The notes under the pieces were generated by a model. It made no database searches and was not told where the DNA came from. It saw only the letters and a list, made by a program, of their open reading frames with translations. The position numbers and the translations under genes are program-made. DNA of 46,432 nucleotides from Bacteroidales bacterium (GTDB taxonomy: Bacteria > Bacteroidota > Bacteroidia > Bacteroidales > Marinilabiliaceae): positions 1 through 46,432 of the forward strand of contig JAKSLC010000004.1 of assembly GCA_024401415.1 (NCBI GenBank). Reading direction: 5' to 3'. Numbering within the stretch: the first letter of the stretch is position 1; every line of letters begins with the position of its first letter. This document shows, piece by piece, positions 8,391 to 17,591 of the stretch.

Positions 8391-9143
8391 ATGAGGCTGA
8401 CGTATATTTTTCATAGTGGTTTTGTGTTGGAGTCAGATGCTTCCATTTTGGTCTTCGACTACTGGATGGATCCGGCAGGTGTGATGCCAAGTGTTCTGCG
8501 CTCTGATAAGCCGTTGTATGTGTTCGCCAGTCATTTTCACGAGGACCATTTTTCTCGTACTATTCTCTCTTGGAAGGAGCAACATCCTAATACTACCTAT
8601 ATCTTGTCAAAAGATATCCTGCGTCGTCGCAGGGCAGTGCAGTCAGATGCTGATGTATGGATGGGTAAAGGTGCCACTTGGCAGGATAGTAATATTAAGG
8701 TTATAGCTACAGGTAGCAATGATAGTGGAGTCAGTTGGATAATACAACTGGAAGGAAGAACAATATTCCACGCCGGAGATCTCAATAATTGGTACGCCCG
8801 TTTCTTGTACGATAGAGAGAATGTCCCTCCAATGATAATTAGTGATGAGTTCGGTGCGATAGACCCTCTGAAGGAGGAGAAACTCTTCTTGGGCGAATTG
8901 AAGGATATAGCCAAGTTTACGAAATCTTTTGATATAGCCATGTTTCCCGTAGACGGACGAATAGGTAATGGCTATACTCTTGGTGCACGACAGTTTATAG
9001 ACCGTTTCAAGGTCTCACTGTTCGTTCCTATGCACTTTGTCATGAGTGGCTTCGAAAGTTCATGGAGAATGAAGGATGAGTGCGCCTCTGCAGGCTCTGA
9101 CTACTGGTGTATCCAGCGCGATGGCGAATCTATAGAGTGCTGA
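8391..9143 (+). CDS. Metallo-beta-lactamase-fold hydrolase (UlaG-like)
   Basis: A 250-residue cytosolic MBL-fold protein. The metal-binding motif SHFHEDHFS (His-x-His-x-Asp-His) is at about residues 47-54, with a further His at TIFHAGD and a late FVPMHFVM histidine as in the UlaG-like subgroup. The exact substrate cannot be read from sequence. It begins at ATG 8391, divergent from the GH2 gene with about 240 bases between, and is convergent with the ribosomal operon downstream. Confidence 0.8.
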   Translation: MRLTYIFHSGFVLESDASILVFDYWMDPAGVMPSVLRSDKPLYVFASHFHEDHFSRTILSWKEQHPNTTYILSKDILRRRRAVQSDADVWMGKGATWQDSNIKVIATGSNDSGVSWIIQLEGRTIFHAGDLNNWYARFLYDRENVPPMIISDEFGAIDPLKEEKLFLGELKDIAKFTKSFDIAMFPVDGRIGNGYTLGARQFIDRFKVSLFVPMHFVMSGFESSWRMKDECASAGSDYWCIQRDGESIEC

Positions 9144-9192
9144 AATCTCTCGCTGTGTCAAAGCGTTATGGCACTACATGGTGTCATAAAAC

Positions 9193-9228
9193 AAAAAAAA
9201 CACTCGCTGAACTTTCGTCCAACGAGTG
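9193..9228 (-). terminator. Terminator after rpmB-rpmG-DUF4295
   Basis: Arms cactcg (9201-9206) and cgagtg (9223-9228) pair; the minus strand continues into a run of eight T. It ends the ribosomal operon. Confidence 0.75.
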
Positions 9229-9257
9229 CTGTAACTTAATTTGTGCCGTAAAGAAAA

Positions 9258-9413
9258 TTACTTCTTAGCGAAGAAATCCTTAACCTCTTCTGTAGTTACC
9301 ATCTCCTCCTCAAATACATAAGCACCTGTCTTAGGAGACTTCACCATCTTGATGCACTTAACGTGACCTTTGCCGTCACTGTTTTTCAATGTAGCAACTA
9401 CTTTTTTAGCCAT
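9258..9413 (-). CDS. DUF4295 family small protein
   Basis: A 51-residue basic protein, MAKKVVATLKNSDGKGHVKC and so on, ending VKDFFAKK. In Bacteroidetes a DUF4295 protein sits after rpmB and rpmG almost invariably, as here: its ATG is eight bases after the rpmG stop. The function is unknown; placement suggests a ribosome-associated role. Found by direct reading of the gap between the terminator and rpmG. Confidence 0.9.
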   Translation of the reverse strand: MAKKVVATLKNSDGKGHVKCIKMVKSPKTGAYVFEEEMVTTEEVKDFFAKK

Positions 9414-9421
9414 AGGTCAAA

Positions 9422-9610
9422 TTATTTAATCTCTCTGTGAAGTGTAACGCGCTTCAAGAAAGGGTTATACTTACGACGCTCCAAACGATCTGGGCTATTC
9501 TTACGGTTCTTTACAGTAATGTAACGTGACATTCCTGGAACTCCGCTCTCTTTCTGCTCAGTGCACTCAAGTACTACCTGAACACGATTGCCTTTTGCTT
9601 TCTTTGCCAT
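9422..9610 (-). CDS. rpmG: 50S ribosomal protein bL33
   Basis: A 62-residue protein beginning [20 protein letters not shown] with [21 protein letters not shown], the bL33 signature; the cysteine pairs of zinc-binding L33 are absent, so this is the C-minus form. An AGAGGAGG Shine-Dalgarno-like sequence (9619-9626, minus) lies eight bases before its ATG, unusual for this phylum. Middle gene of rpmB-rpmG-DUF4295. Confidence 0.95.
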   Translation of the reverse strand: MAKKAKGNRVQVVLECTEQKESGVPGMSRYITVKNRKNSPDRLERRKYNPFLKRVTLHREIK

Positions 9611-9618
9611 CTTTTAAG

Positions 9619-9626
9619 CCTCCTCT
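9619..9626 (-). promoter_or_regulatory. Shine-Dalgarno-like AGAGGAGG before rpmG
   Basis: The minus strand has AGAGGAGG eight bases upstream of the rpmG start codon. Most genes in this window have no such sequence. Confidence 0.65.
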
Positions 9627-9629
9627 GGA

Positions 9630-9872
9630 TTAATAGTTAGCGATAATACCATTAGCAGCGGCACGCTTAAGTGCAGCATGGATGCCAATCTTGTTGATAA
9701 GACGAAGACCAGCGCAAGAGACCTTGAGAGTCACCCATGCATCCTGCTCAGGGATGTAAAACTTCTTAACGAAGAGATTTGGTTCAAATCTTCTTCTGAC
9801 ACGACGCTTTGAGTGAGAAACATTGTTTCCCGACTGATACGAGATGCCTGTTATTTGACAAATCTTAGACAT
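9630..9872 (-). CDS. rpmB: 50S ribosomal protein bL28
   Basis: An 80-residue protein starting [20 protein letters not shown], with [31 protein letters not shown], the bL28 pattern. First gene of the operon, 19 bases ahead of rpmG, with a promoter at 9910-9941. Confidence 0.97.
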   Translation of the reverse strand: MSKICQITGISYQSGNNVSHSKRRVRRRFEPNLFVKKFYIPEQDAWVTLKVSCAGLRLINKIGIHAALKRAAANGIIANY

Positions 9873-9909
9873 TTTCTTTTCCTTTACGGATACTTTTCAA
9901 AACACGGCG

Positions 9910-9941
9910 CAAAGTTCGTAAATATTTTTCTCTTATGCAAG
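9910..9941 (-). promoter_or_regulatory. Promoter of rpmB-rpmG-DUF4295
   Basis: On the minus strand CTTG, 20 bases, GAACTTTG: one mismatch in each element of TTTG-N19-21-TAnnTTTG. It lies about 40 bases before the rpmB ATG. Confidence 0.55.
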
Positions 9942-9986
9942 AGTAACTACTAAAAAATAAATCAAATCCCGCACCTTTAACGTTCT

Positions 9987-11975
9987 TTATAGATTGTCGT
10001 CTAGATATCTCTTGATTCTCTTGATCAAGTGCGCTCTGTCCGGTCCCGTGACGTTATGTGCGTGGCCAGTGTAGAATGCCATGTCAATCATCTTATCTTT
10101 GTCAACGGCTGTCTTTATCAACTCCAGTACGTTCTGTGGAACTACAGTCGCATCTTGATAGCCATGGATTAAGAGCAATTTCGCATTGAGCTTGTCAATG
10201 TTGTTTGAAATCTTGTTCTTCGCATACCCCTCTGGATTCTCTTGTGGTGTGTCCATATATCTCTCACCATACATAACTTCGTAGAGACTCCAGTCACATA
10301 CAGGACCACCTGCTATGCCTACCTTGAATACCTCAGGGTAGCGTGTGAGCATAGTCAGTGTCATAAAGCCTCCGAAACTCCAGCCATGTATTGCCATCCT
10401 GTCTTTGTCTACGTATGGTAGCGACTGCAAGTATTTTACACCCTCCATTTGGTCTGCACTCTCACATGTTCCCAATTGTCTGTGCGTAGCATGCTCAAAT
10501 TCCACACCTCGGTTTTCACTGCCTCGGTTGTCAAGTGTCCATACTATATATCCCTCTTGTGCAAAGTAGAGCATCCAGGCCGATGCACCACCATTCCAAC
10601 TCTTGTCTACAAGGTGTGTATGCGAACCGCCATATAGATATACCAACACAGGATATTTCTTTGTAGGGTCAAAGTTTACAGGTAAAATCATTCTGCCTGT
10701 AATGTCATGTTTGCCATCAGCTGTTTTAAGATCGACAAATTTGATCTCTGGCAAAACGGTATCTCCCCAAGGCTTCTCCACTTTATTAAGTTCCTTGACA
10801 ATCTTACCTGTAGTTATGTCTATGACACTCGTAGTAAGCGCTGGCATAAGTGCAGAGCATCTGTCTACTATGAATCGACTGTTATCCTCGTACATAGCAT
10901 TGTGTATTCCCTCTCCATTCGTAAGCCTTACAGGCTCTTTCTTGCCACTTATATTTACCGAGTAGATATCACGGCATAGGTAGCTCTCTTTATTTGCTTG
11001 GAAGATGATATTCTTCGATTTGGCATCGTAACCAAGCAAATCCGTTACTACCCAATTACCTTTTGTTATCTGAGTGCAGGTGTTTTTAGCAAGGTCATAC
11101 CTATATATATGTAGATATCCGTCACGCTCAGATAGCCATAGCATAGTATTGTTGTCTATGAATTTTGCAGGTGTGCATGGCTCAACCCATGTTTCGCTCT
11201 CCTCTTCAAACAATGTCTTAATCTTTTTGCCGGTTGTAGCATCATACATGTTGAACCACATGTGGTTTTGCTCTCGATTAATCTCGGCAATGCATATTGT
11301 CTTATTGTCTGTAGACCAACTTATGTTTGTGAGATAGCGGTTCTGGTCGTACCCTTCAGTCTCAAGATATAGAATCTTGTGAGTGTTGGTGTCGAATATG
11401 CCGACCTTAACCTTATGGCTTATACCGCCAGCCATAGGGTAGCGGTCAAGGTTTACTTTGGCTATGCTCTCATTTGCATTAGGAATGTCTACCAATGGAT
11501 ATTGTGTTACCATTCTCTCGTCCATTCTGTAGAATGCCAGTAGAGAGCCGTCATGATTCCAGAATCGGCCGCCCATAGTGCCGAATTCATTACGATGTAC
11601 TGATTTGCCGAATACCAAGCCATCGGCGATAGTATCGTTGATCAGTATAGGTCGTCCGTTTGTGCCAGGTGCAACTACCATAAGTGAATCGCCCTGATGG
11701 TATGCCCTGTATTGTTTTTCTCTGTTTTTTCTTACCTCTTCTTCTGAAATGTGCTGGCCGATTCTTTTCTTGTCTCCTGAAGCTGCCACGTAGAGGTCGT
11801 TAGCCTCTTTGTCGTATGCTAAAACATCGCCAGTCTTACTGCAAAATGTAGTATACACACCTCTAGGGAATATCTCCCTATACTCCTTCGTTCCTGAAGT
11901 AGTATTTTCTATTGTTAACTGAGCCATAGCTGATGTGCCACCCAGTAACAACGTAATAAATAATAGTCGTTTCAT
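9987..11975 (-). CDS. Dipeptidyl-peptidase IV-like S9 serine protease, exported
   Basis: Removes N-terminal dipeptides (typically X-Pro) from peptides in the periplasm, by family. The signal peptide ends STAMAQ (about residue 19). A beta-propeller (about 30-400) precedes an alpha/beta hydrolase domain. The triad is visible: Ser533 (GWSFGGFM), Asp608 (GYQDATV) and His640 (GHAHN). The DER motif near residue 152 (YRMDERMVTQYPL) fits the residues that hold the free N terminus in DPP IV. At 662 residues it is a little short of the usual 700-730. Last gene of the operon, 20 bases after mutS2. Confidence 0.88.
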   Translation of the reverse strand: MKRLLFITLLLGGTSAMAQLTIENTTSGTKEYREIFPRGVYTTFCSKTGDVLAYDKEANDLYVAASGDKKRIGQHISEEEVRKNREKQYRAYHQGDSLMVVAPGTNGRPILINDTIADGLVFGKSVHRNEFGTMGGRFWNHDGSLLAFYRMDERMVTQYPLVDIPNANESIAKVNLDRYPMAGGISHKVKVGIFDTNTHKILYLETEGYDQNRYLTNISWSTDNKTICIAEINREQNHMWFNMYDATTGKKIKTLFEEESETWVEPCTPAKFIDNNTMLWLSERDGYLHIYRYDLAKNTCTQITKGNWVVTDLLGYDAKSKNIIFQANKESYLCRDIYSVNISGKKEPVRLTNGEGIHNAMYEDNSRFIVDRCSALMPALTTSVIDITTGKIVKELNKVEKPWGDTVLPEIKFVDLKTADGKHDITGRMILPVNFDPTKKYPVLVYLYGGSHTHLVDKSWNGGASAWMLYFAQEGYIVWTLDNRGSENRGVEFEHATHRQLGTCESADQMEGVKYLQSLPYVDKDRMAIHGWSFGGFMTLTMLTRYPEVFKVGIAGGPVCDWSLYEVMYGERYMDTPQENPEGYAKNKISNNIDKLNAKLLLIHGYQDATVVPQNVLELIKTAVDKDKMIDMAFYTGHAHNVTGPDRAHLIKRIKRYLDDNL

Positions 11976-11995
11976 ATATGGTATAAAGTCTGTTT

Positions 11996-14542
11996 TTATG
12001 ATTTAATGGTAACAACTGTAATGCCGGCACCACCCAAGCGTATATCTTCATCCGCTACGTTTCCTACTCCGTCTATGGAGCGGAGGAATATGCGAATCTG
12101 CTGACGTAGTATGCCGTTACCTTTGCCGTGGAGTATTCTCACCTGATTTTGTTCGCAGATGATAGCTTCATCTATGAAACTTGCCACTTGTTCTATAGCT
12201 TCATCTGTTCGCATGCCTCTTATGTCGATATCTGGCTTGAAGTTTAATTTCTTCTCGCGTACCGATTCCATGACATTAGAGTATGTGCGCGCCAAAGCCA
12301 TATTGGCAGCGGCAGATGCTACGCTTTTCTTTGCAGCACTCTTGCTGATAGCTTTCAATCTGTCGAGTTTTATGTTGCTCTGCATGCTGCCTATGGCTAC
12401 CAGAGCCTCGTTCTTATTTATCTTGAGTACTTCACCCACGTGGTCGTGTTTGCCGTCTATCTGTACCATCGCACCAACTTCCACTGCCAGTTCTGGCGTT
12501 TTCTTCTCCTCTTTTACCTCAGTGTTGCCGCCTTGCTGTGCTTTGCGTTTCTCTCTCTGCTCTTGCTGGCGTCTGATTTTTTCAATCTTTCTGTTGATGC
12601 TTGCCTCTCTCTCTTTATCTTCGTCAGACTCCTCAACAGATTGTTCAAAGGCGTTCAGCGCCTCGCGAGCCTCTTTGGTCTTTTGTTTTTCAGCCTGACT
12701 CTCTTTTATCTCTCTGATGGTATTCTCAATGCGGCGGTTGGTCTCCGATAGCAATTGCTGAGCCTCCGCTTTCGCCTTGTCAAGTATCTCTCGTCGTTCT
12801 TTCTTGATGTTCTGTAAGCCTTGGTCATACTGACTCTCCAACTCTTCTACTCGCTTTTCTCGTAGGCGTATCTGCTCTCGTCTTTGCTCGTAGTAATTCT
12901 TGTCTCGGATAATCTCTCTCAAGTGCTTGTCAAAATCAAGGTGCTCTTGACCTATCTTCTCTTTAGCAGCCTCAAGTATGCTTTCCGGTAATCCTATCTT
13001 TCTGGCAATCTCGAATGCGAATGAACTACCTGGTTGCCCCATCCTAAGTTTGAATAGAGGCTCTATCTTGTGAGTATCGAACAGCATGGCTGCATTGACA
13101 AGACCATCTGTCTGAGCAGCGAAATGTTTCAAATTGGTGTAGTGCGTTGTAATTACACCCCAAGCTTTCATTTTATTCAGCTCGTCGAGTACGCTTTCTG
13201 CTATGGCACCACCTATGGCAGGCTCTGTGCCCGTACCAAATTCATCTATGAGTATCAATGATGATTTTGAACACACTTTCACAAACATCTTCATGTTGGT
13301 CAGGTGAGATGAGTATGTCGAAAGGTCATTCTCTATACTCTGCTCATCTCCCATATCAATGAGGATATCTTTGAATATGCCCATCTTAGAACCCTCTTTT
13401 ACAGGAACCAGAAGTCCGCACTGCAGCATGTAATGTAGTATGCCCACCGTCTGTAGACAGACAGATTTACCGCCTGCATTAGGTCCAGAGATAATGGCTA
13501 TGCGTGCATTAGGCCACTTGAGCTCAATGTCAAGAGGTACTACACTCTTTCCTTGTGCTTTAAGTTGTACATGTAGTAGTGGGTGTCTGCCTCCATATAT
13601 ATAGGTGCCGGCTTTCTTGTCTACTTCTGGCATTACAGCGTCAATATCTCTTGCGTAGATGGCTTTGCCTCGTATGAAATCTATTTTGGCTAGCATGTCA
13701 ACACCATCAAGTATATCTTCTGCGTATGGTCTGATGTTGTCGGTCAATGATGTCAGAATGCGTATTATCTCACGTCGTTCTGCATACTGCAACTCTCTCA
13801 GGTCGTTGTTCATTGACACAATCTCCGTTGGTTCAATATAAGATGTTCGACCCGATGCCGATTCGTCCATCACTATACCTTGGAGCTTTCGTTTGTTTGC
13901 TGCAGCTACTGGAATAACGGCTCGACCGTCTCGTATACTCACTGAAGCATCTGATTCTACTATACCGTCACTCTGCGCTTGTTTGAGTATCTGAGTAAGT
14001 CGTCTGGTAATCTGACTCTCTTTGTCTTTTATCTCTCTGCGTGTCTGGGCTAGCTCTGGCGATGCGTTGTCTTTGATACGGCCATACTTATCCACCACTT
14101 TGTCTATGGTCTGAATGAGTAACGGGAATGTCTGAATGTCATCTGTCAGTAAACGTAGGGTAGGGTATGGGTAATTGTTGTCACCCATAGATTCTATCTG
14201 GTTCTTGTTGAAGAATGACACAGTCTGACGGATAAGTGTCAGTATAGTATGTAAGTCGGCCAATTCATCTTCCTCAAGGTGAAGTCCGATGATACGAATA
14301 CGATTGAACATCTCCCTTGGGTCGTTGAATTCATCGGAAGGAAGTGTGTCGTTGTCTGATGAATTGATGAGTGCCAACATCTCGTTGACCTCATGTAGTT
14401 TCTGCATTATGGTATCGTAGTCGGTCAGCATCTCCATGCTGTTTACCATTTCACGACCCATAGTACTTTTACATCTCAGTCTTATACTCTCTCGTATGGC
14501 GCCGAAGTGTAATTTGTCTTCAATATTATCTGGATAAAGCAT
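11996..14542 (-). CDS. mutS2: MutS2 family ATPase with Smr domain
   Basis: 848 residues. The MutS core and lever come first, then Walker A (SGPNAGGKS) and Walker B (LILIDEFGTGTEP) near residues 355-440, a long charged coiled coil (about 510-650), a KOW-like linker, and a C-terminal Smr endonuclease domain (DIRGMRTDEAIEQ, then RILHGKGNGILRQ). MutS2 lacks the mismatch-recognition domain of MutS1; it is linked to suppression of recombination and to rescue of collided ribosomes. It starts nine bases after the UbiA stop within the operon. Confidence 0.93.
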   Translation of the reverse strand: MLYPDNIEDKLHFGAIRESIRLRCKSTMGREMVNSMEMLTDYDTIMQKLHEVNEMLALINSSDNDTLPSDEFNDPREMFNRIRIIGLHLEEDELADLHTILTLIRQTVSFFNKNQIESMGDNNYPYPTLRLLTDDIQTFPLLIQTIDKVVDKYGRIKDNASPELAQTRREIKDKESQITRRLTQILKQAQSDGIVESDASVSIRDGRAVIPVAAANKRKLQGIVMDESASGRTSYIEPTEIVSMNNDLRELQYAERREIIRILTSLTDNIRPYAEDILDGVDMLAKIDFIRGKAIYARDIDAVMPEVDKKAGTYIYGGRHPLLHVQLKAQGKSVVPLDIELKWPNARIAIISGPNAGGKSVCLQTVGILHYMLQCGLLVPVKEGSKMGIFKDILIDMGDEQSIENDLSTYSSHLTNMKMFVKVCSKSSLILIDEFGTGTEPAIGGAIAESVLDELNKMKAWGVITTHYTNLKHFAAQTDGLVNAAMLFDTHKIEPLFKLRMGQPGSSFAFEIARKIGLPESILEAAKEKIGQEHLDFDKHLREIIRDKNYYEQRREQIRLREKRVEELESQYDQGLQNIKKERREILDKAKAEAQQLLSETNRRIENTIREIKESQAEKQKTKEAREALNAFEQSVEESDEDKEREASINRKIEKIRRQQEQREKRKAQQGGNTEVKEEKKTPELAVEVGAMVQIDGKHDHVGEVLKINKNEALVAIGSMQSNIKLDRLKAISKSAAKKSVASAAANMALARTYSNVMESVREKKLNFKPDIDIRGMRTDEAIEQVASFIDEAIICEQNQVRILHGKGNGILRQQIRIFLRSIDGVGNVADEDIRLGGAGITVVTIKS

Positions 14543-14551
14543 TTTCTCTTT

Positions 14552-15481
14552 TTATGTAAGCCAAACGTACAGCATGGACAATACGCCGACAAGCATAATA
14601 TATTTACTGTTTACGCTACATCTGTGAAAGTCCTTCTTTTCGTGGGCTTTATATAGTAATAAGGTGTTTAATAATATAGGAATAGTCAGACCTGCTGATA
14701 AGTACAACTCTACGAAAGGGTGCGATTGCAGAGCCGATGACATGTAGTATACCGCCCAAAGCATAATTATAGTCAGTGCGTTGAGTACGGATATTATGCC
14801 TTTGGTGTAAGGTATGCCAAGTATTACTGGCAAGGTATGACATCCATATTCACTGTCGCCCTCTATGTCTTCTATGTCTTTTATTATCTCTCGGGATAGG
14901 TTGCATAGAAAAGCAAAGAATGTATAGCCTACCGTGTACATCCAGGCAGTAATGCATCCGTCAGATTTGGAAGTGTCAAGCCCCGTTTGTCTGATGAATG
15001 TCAACTCTACGGATATCACGACGTATACCATGGCAGCAGTGAGTAGTGCTACTATCAGGTTCCCAATCAAAAGTTGCCTCTTGAATTTGGTAGAGTAGAA
15101 CCATAACAATGTCGGTATGCCAAGGAATAGCCACACATAGTTGGCTCGTCGCGTAGCAAAAGCTATATATAAACCCATGAATATACCCGTGAGGGTCAGT
15201 ATTACATGTATCAATATCGCTTTTTTCCTAGGGATGACTCTGTCTAGTACTATGCTGTTGGGTCTGTTGGTCCTGTCTATATATATGTCAAAATAGTCGT
15301 TTATTACGTTTCCACTGGCTGCCATGCAGATGGTTGTCATAACCAGAATAGCAAATTGCCAATCTGTCATTACCGGTCCTATGCTGTATTTTGATAGCAC
15401 AGGTAGGATAATACAATACCTCAATAGGTATTGGAATAGCGCTATGAATAGCAAATTTTCTATTCGGATCAAACGTAACAT
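14552..15481 (-). CDS. UbiA-family prenyltransferase (geranylgeranylglycerol-phosphate type)
   Basis: A 309-residue membrane enzyme with about eight or nine hydrophobic helices. The two aspartate motifs of the family are present: NVINDYFDIYIDRTNRP (about 60-75) and REIIKDIEDIEGDSEYG (about 195-210), which bind the magnesium-diphosphate substrate. Bacteroidetes members of this clade are commonly named geranylgeranylglycerol-phosphate geranylgeranyltransferase; their real product in bacteria is not settled. It is 43 bases from the KdsC-like gene, an arrangement commonly seen in this phylum. Confidence 0.85.
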   Translation of the reverse strand: MLRLIRIENLLFIALFQYLLRYCIILPVLSKYSIGPVMTDWQFAILVMTTICMAASGNVINDYFDIYIDRTNRPNSIVLDRVIPRKKAILIHVILTLTGIFMGLYIAFATRRANYVWLFLGIPTLLWFYSTKFKRQLLIGNLIVALLTAAMVYVVISVELTFIRQTGLDTSKSDGCITAWMYTVGYTFFAFLCNLSREIIKDIEDIEGDSEYGCHTLPVILGIPYTKGIISVLNALTIIMLWAVYYMSSALQSHPFVELYLSAGLTIPILLNTLLLYKAHEKKDFHRCSVNSKYIMLVGVLSMLYVWLT

Positions 15482-15524
15482 GGCATTATTGTTTATTATA
15501 AATCGACTTCCATATGCATTCTTG

Positions 15525-16043
15525 TTACCAGTCCAGATCTTGTCCCCATTGTCCGTTGACGCGAATCACTTGCTCTATGACGTCCCTTACACAGCATTGT
15601 CCACCATTGAATGGTGATATGTAATGGCAGGCTTCTTGAACATCGCGTACTGCATCGGCAGGACATGTCGGAACTCCTGCGCGTTTCAGTAGTGGTAAAT
15701 CTGGCATGTCATCTCCCATATACAGAATCTGATTGTCTGTCAACCCATATTTCTTTTTCCAATTCTCGTATGCCGAGATTTTATTGGATTGTCCCATAAA
15801 CACGTCTTGCACGCCAAGGTTTGTATACCGAACACGTATTGCTTCTGTATTACCACCGGTAATAATGGCAACCTGATAGCCAAGTTTTACAGCTAGCTGT
15901 ATGGCGTACCCGTCTTTTATGTTCGCAGTGCGCATAGGTTCACCATTAGGAAACATAGGAACCTGCGTCATGCTCAACACTCCATCCACATCAAATGCGA
16001 ATGCCTTTATATCTGATAGTTCTTCTTTGAAGTTGCGTTTCAT
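15525..16043 (-). CDS. HAD phosphatase, KdsC/YrbI family
   Basis: A 172-residue HAD phosphatase without a cap domain. Motif I is FAFDVDGVLS (nucleophile Asp and general acid Asp), motif II is IITGG, motif III includes a lysine in NKISAYENWKK, and motif IV is YMGDDMPDLP. KdsC removes phosphate from KDO-8-phosphate in lipopolysaccharide synthesis; the UbiA neighbour makes another substrate possible. Its ATG overlaps the preceding stop (ATGA). Confidence 0.82.
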   Translation of the reverse strand: MKRNFKEELSDIKAFAFDVDGVLSMTQVPMFPNGEPMRTANIKDGYAIQLAVKLGYQVAIITGGNTEAIRVRYTNLGVQDVFMGQSNKISAYENWKKKYGLTDNQILYMGDDMPDLPLLKRAGVPTCPADAVRDVQEACHYISPFNGGQCCVRDVIEQVIRVNGQWGQDLDW

Positions 16044-16534
16044 ATATTGTTCTTTCTGTTGTTCTCTTTATTCTGTAAATATTCATTCCATATCCTTGCC
16101 GACTCTTCTATTATTCTCGGGCACGGTCTTTTTGCAAAGTATTGAGCAGTGCGTTCATCTGGCTGATAGTCTGTTGTCGTCTGTACTCCTCCAAGTTTCA
16201 GCAGTTCTGCACACTCTATGCTTCCACCGTTTCTCTCGGCAAATTTATTGGCTAGTTCCTGTACTGTCTTGTAGTTGGCAGCCTTTGCATCTTTGTCTCC
16301 TGCATTAGTGTTCCCCTCTTCCAACCCAAGCAGTATAAACATGCCGCAAGCTGCACCGCATGTCTTTCGCATTCTGCCAATGCCGCCCCCAAAGCACGAC
16401 GAAATTTTTGCCATCTGTTCTTCCGAAAGGCCGTATGCATCTGCCCATGCCGTACATATAGCCTGTGAACAGTTGTATCCTCGGTAGAAGTTTTTTACTG
16501 CTAGTTCTATTCTCTCGTCCGATACCTTCTCCAT
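16040..16534 (-). CDS. C_GCAxxG_C_C family redox-type protein
   Basis: A 164-residue protein with the defining cysteines: GYNCSQAI, then SCFGGGIGRMRKTCGAACGMF, and a late IECAELL. The GCAxxG pattern reads GAACGMF here with an adjacent cysteine. The family is presumed to bind metal or act in redox reactions; function unknown. Three bases from the upstream gene and a four-base overlap with the KdsC-like gene place it inside the operon. Confidence 0.85.
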   Translation of the reverse strand: MEKVSDERIELAVKNFYRGYNCSQAICTAWADAYGLSEEQMAKISSCFGGGIGRMRKTCGAACGMFILLGLEEGNTNAGDKDAKAANYKTVQELANKFAERNGGSIECAELLKLGGVQTTTDYQPDERTAQYFAKRPCPRIIEESARIWNEYLQNKENNRKNNI

Positions 16535-16537
16535 CTC

Positions 16538-17326
16538 TCAATCTTTATACTCTATTGTTCTATATCTTACCTCTACAGGTTTGTTGTCCACATACTCCAC
16601 CCTCTCTGTCCAGTTGTTTCTATGGTCTAGGACGTATGTATACCTCTTTTTCGATTCTGTTTTACCGTTTACCGTAGTCAAAATCGTTTTGGCATGCCCG
16701 TTCGAGTCTAGTTTTGCCTGTTTGATGGTGGTGTTGTCGACTGTCGTGATAATCGACTTCTCTATTCTTCCCTTATTGTCGTACTCAAACCTGCTCTCTG
16801 ATGTGTCTTCCCCAAAGGCTCCGACGTATACCATACTTACGCTTGCCCATTTGTCGCCATGACTAACCTCTGATGTCGCCATCGTTATTGCCATAGCATC
16901 GGTAAGTCGCGTTTTGGCACATAAGCCATCGGCTGTAAATGAGTACAAGGTCTGCATTATTCTATCTCCTAGCTCGTTGTACTCCGTCGTTACTCTCTTG
17001 AATCCCTCTTCGTTGTATTGCGTAATCGTCTTTCCTCCTTCAGTGCCGTCTATGTCAAGTTTTATATCGGATACCTCGTTGCCAGCTGAGTTGTAGGTGA
17101 CTTTATGACTGGTTATAAACTCGCCTTTCTCAACTACTCTCCTGCTAAAGTCTGCTTTATATATTGATTCTTTGATACTTATAACTTCTCCATATAGCTG
17201 CGCATTCTCCCGGTCAGACATACCTATTGGCGCTACGTCATTAATAGTTTCTATTTGAGCGCTGGCGTAGTCGCAGAATGTCAGTAGCAATCCTGCCAAT
17301 ATGTATATGAGGGTTGTTCTATTCAT
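16538..17326 (-). CDS. Exported YD-repeat-like protein of unknown function
   Basis: A 262-residue exported protein. The start at 17326 gives a good signal peptide (MNRTTLIYILAGLLLTFCDYASAQ); an upstream ATG at 17386 would sit under the promoter. The body has short beta repeats of the kind YNSAGNEVSDIKLD, YNEEGFKRVTTEY and YDNKGRIEKSI, as in YD/RHS-like repeat proteins. It has no catalytic signature I recognise. First gene of the six-gene operon. Confidence 0.65.
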   Translation of the reverse strand: MNRTTLIYILAGLLLTFCDYASAQIETINDVAPIGMSDRENAQLYGEVISIKESIYKADFSRRVVEKGEFITSHKVTYNSAGNEVSDIKLDIDGTEGGKTITQYNEEGFKRVTTEYNELGDRIMQTLYSFTADGLCAKTRLTDAMAITMATSEVSHGDKWASVSMVYVGAFGEDTSESRFEYDNKGRIEKSIITTVDNTTIKQAKLDSNGHAKTILTTVNGKTESKKRYTYVLDHRNNWTERVEYVDNKPVEVRYRTIEYKD

Positions 17327-17355
17327 ATATAAGTATATGTGAAGTAATATGCGTG

Positions 17356-17387
17356 CGAATATAATATGTTTGACTCTAATAGACAAA
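17356..17387 (-). promoter_or_regulatory. Promoter of the six-gene operon
   Basis: The minus strand reads TTTG (17384-17387), 20 bases, TATATTCG (17356-17363). It is placed about 30 bases before the chosen start and just after the tRNA terminator. Confidence 0.6.
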
Positions 17388-17391
17388 AAGA

Positions 17392-17423
17392 AAGCCTATA
17401 AGGTGAACCTCCCCTATAGGCTT
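17392..17423 (-). terminator. Terminator of tRNA-Thr
   Basis: Arms aagcctata (17392-17400) and tataggctt (17415-17423); the minus strand continues into TTCTTTTT. Confidence 0.75.
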
Positions 17424-17432
17424 ATACCTTTG

Positions 17433-17505
<73 letters not shown>

Positions 17506-17516
17506 AAAACCGAGTG

Positions 17517-17546
17517 CAAATGTAGTAATGTTTTTGATACACCAAG
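17517..17546 (-). promoter_or_regulatory. Promoter of tRNA-Thr
   Basis: On the minus strand CTTG, 18 bases, TACATTTG (17517-17524), ending 12 bases before the mature tRNA 5' end. Confidence 0.65.
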
Positions 17547-17591
17547 CACTCGCTTGTCCTTTTTTTCAGAAATGAAATAGACAAATATCTC

